Positions 62,981 through 64,000 of a stretch of 64,000 nucleotides of DNA are shown piece after piece. Made by a program: the position numbers and the translations under genes. The first letter of the stretch is position 1. Every line of letters starts with the position of its first letter. Source of the stretch: Paenibacillus wulumuqiensis (GTDB lineage Bacteria; Bacillota; Bacilli; Paenibacillales; Paenibacillaceae); NCBI RefSeq assembly GCF_000971965.1, contig NZ_KQ040793.1:229634-293633 (forward strand). The letters run 5' to 3'. The notes under the pieces are model-generated. The model saw only the letters and a list, made by a program, of their open reading frames with translations, was not told the origin of the DNA and did not search any database.

Positions 62981-64000
62981 GATCTCGCTGCATCGCACAG
63001 AATCCGGTATAATGCCCGCTCCCCCATCTGCCGAGATGCACAGCGCAAGCCGCTACAGCAGCTGGCAGGCTGAAGGTGTGCCCAATGCTGCCTCTCAGGG
63101 CCGGATCTGTGTCAAAGGCATGAATGCCCATCAGCATGCGATGAACCGGGAACGGCTGATGTTCCCGCTGGTCCGCCGTAATGGTGCGCTCGTCAGAGCA
63201 ACCTGGGAAGAAGCCATGGAGCGAATCGGCAGCCATTTCCAAACCGCAATCAGGCAGCAGGGTGCAGATTCTATCGGCGTATACGGCGGCGGTTCGCTAA
63301 CGAACGAAACTGCCTATCTGCTCGGCAAATTCGCCCGTATCGGGCTGGGAACGCGGTATATCGACTATAATGGACGCTTTTGCATGTCGGCAGCCGCTTC
63401 GGCAGGCAGCAAAGTGTTCGGCCTGGATCGCGGAATGACCTGCCGGCTCGAAGATATCCCGCTCGCCCGCTGCATTATTCTGGCGGGAACGAATATTGCC
63501 GAGTGCCAGCCGACGCTGCTGCCTTATTTTAACCAAGCCCGGGCAAATGGAGCCAAAATCATCGTTATCGATCCCCGGCGAACATCGACAGCAGCGATCG
63601 CCGATCTTCATCTGCAGATTCGTCCGGGAACCGATGCGATGCTGGCGCTGGCGATGCTGAAGATCCTCGTACAGGAAGGCTGGATCGATGAGGAATTCAT
63701 CCAGCAGCGTACCGGCGGATATGAAGATCTCACCACCCTGCTGGATGGTATCGAGACGGAAGATGTCGCACAGTTATGCGGTATCCCCGCCGAACAGATC
63801 CGGCAGGCGGCCAGCTGGTATGGACTTGCCGAGACCGGCATTATCTTTACCGCCCGCGGGGTAGAGCAGCACACCGATGGTCATCTCGCGGTGAGGTATC
63901 TGATCAATCTGGTGCTGGCTACCGGCAAAATCGGTCGTCCCGGCTGCGGCTATGGTGCAGTCACCGGTCAGGGCAACGGTCAGGGCGGACGGGAACACGG
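62934..64000 (+). CDS. nasC: assimilatory nitrate reductase, catalytic subunit (C-terminus outside the window)
   Basis: At least 355 residues of a molybdopterin oxidoreductase of the NasC/NapA group. The N-terminal [4Fe-4S] motif is CPFCSVQC followed by GRICVKG. Then come the GGGSLTNETAYLLGKFAR and IDYNGRFCMSAAASA cofactor-binding segments, with Cys as the probable molybdenum ligand region. It reduces nitrate to nitrite in the cytoplasm. GGAAGGGG lies nine bases before the ATG, inside the end of nasB, so translation is coupled. Confidence 0.93.
   Translation, partial: MNMMQTQCPFCSVQCKISLHRTESGIMPAPPSAEMHSASRYSSWQAEGVPNAASQGRICVKGMNAHQHAMNRERLMFPLVRRNGALVRATWEEAMERIGSHFQTAIRQQGADSIGVYGGGSLTNETAYLLGKFARIGLGTRYIDYNGRFCMSAAASAGSKVFGLDRGMTCRLEDIPLARCIILAGTNIAECQPTLLPYFNQARANGAKIIVIDPRRTSTAAIADLHLQIRPGTDAMLALAMLKILVQEGWIDEEFIQQRTGGYEDLTTLLDGIETEDVAQLCGIPAEQIRQAASWYGLAETGIIFTARGVEQHTDGHLAVRYLINLVLATGKIGRPGCGYGAVTGQGNGQGGREH

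Overview
The window looks like chromosome from a spore-former of the Paenibacillus group (Bacillota). The evidence is moderate GC, strong AGGAGG-type ribosome sites with frequent TTG and GTG starts, PBSX-type tail genes, alsSD, an intracellular subtilisin, a preQ1-controlled queCDEF set and Bacillus-style nasBC. I see no rRNA, tRNA, CRISPR array or insertion sequence. The first and last genes run off the window.

Layout. (1) 1-8.2 kb is a prophage-like or tailocin-like element. On the minus strand it has a contractile-tail module (terminator, small protein, sheath, tube, frameshifted chaperone, tape measure) with no capsid genes in front of it, plus an ArpU-type late regulator. On the plus strand it has an XRE repressor and an ImmA/IrrE protease, with three copies of a TTGCC-N4-GGCAA operator between the two arms. 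Membrane and secreted-peptide genes of unknown function sit inside. (2) 8.2-19.4 kb holds housekeeping and hypothetical genes: YdjM-like, a lipoprotein, EcsC, AIM24, alsSD, and an orphan immunity gene beside gene fragments. (3) 19.6-23 kb is a preQ1-I riboswitch followed by queC-queD-queE-queF. (4) 23.3-28.4 kb is a ureide operon: GntR regulator, ABC importer, allantoinase. (5) 29-39.6 kb holds an intracellular serine protease, an MFS exporter and an RND efflux system with a TolC-like partner and a TetR gene. (6) 39.8-51 kb holds a DivIVA-domain protein, a cytosolic GH3-GH38-GH125-GH29 glycosidase operon and an M29 aminopeptidase. (7) 51-64 kb holds a chemoreceptor, a nitrate transporter (narK), proline catabolism with its regulator, and the start of the assimilatory nitrate reductase operon (nasB, nasC).

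The most notable signal is regulatory. The narK and nasBC leaders each carry two hairpins with six-base loops of the form A-N-N-G-N-N, and the second hairpin overlaps the 5' arm of an intrinsic terminator. This is the architecture of RNA bound by ANTAR antiterminators. Both promoters, and that of the allantoin operon, also have a GlnR/TnrA-like 17-bp box whose last six bases are the -35 element. Three dispersed transcription units thus look wired into one nitrogen circuit.

Two further signals stand out. One is a palindromic operator (TGTTCA-N4-TGAACA) in front of both proline-catabolic genes and over the start codon of their AAA+ regulator, whose sigma-54 and ATPase motifs are degenerate. The other is a family of at least five long two-stem intergenic hairpins whose stem sequences differ while the base pairing and junction motifs are kept.
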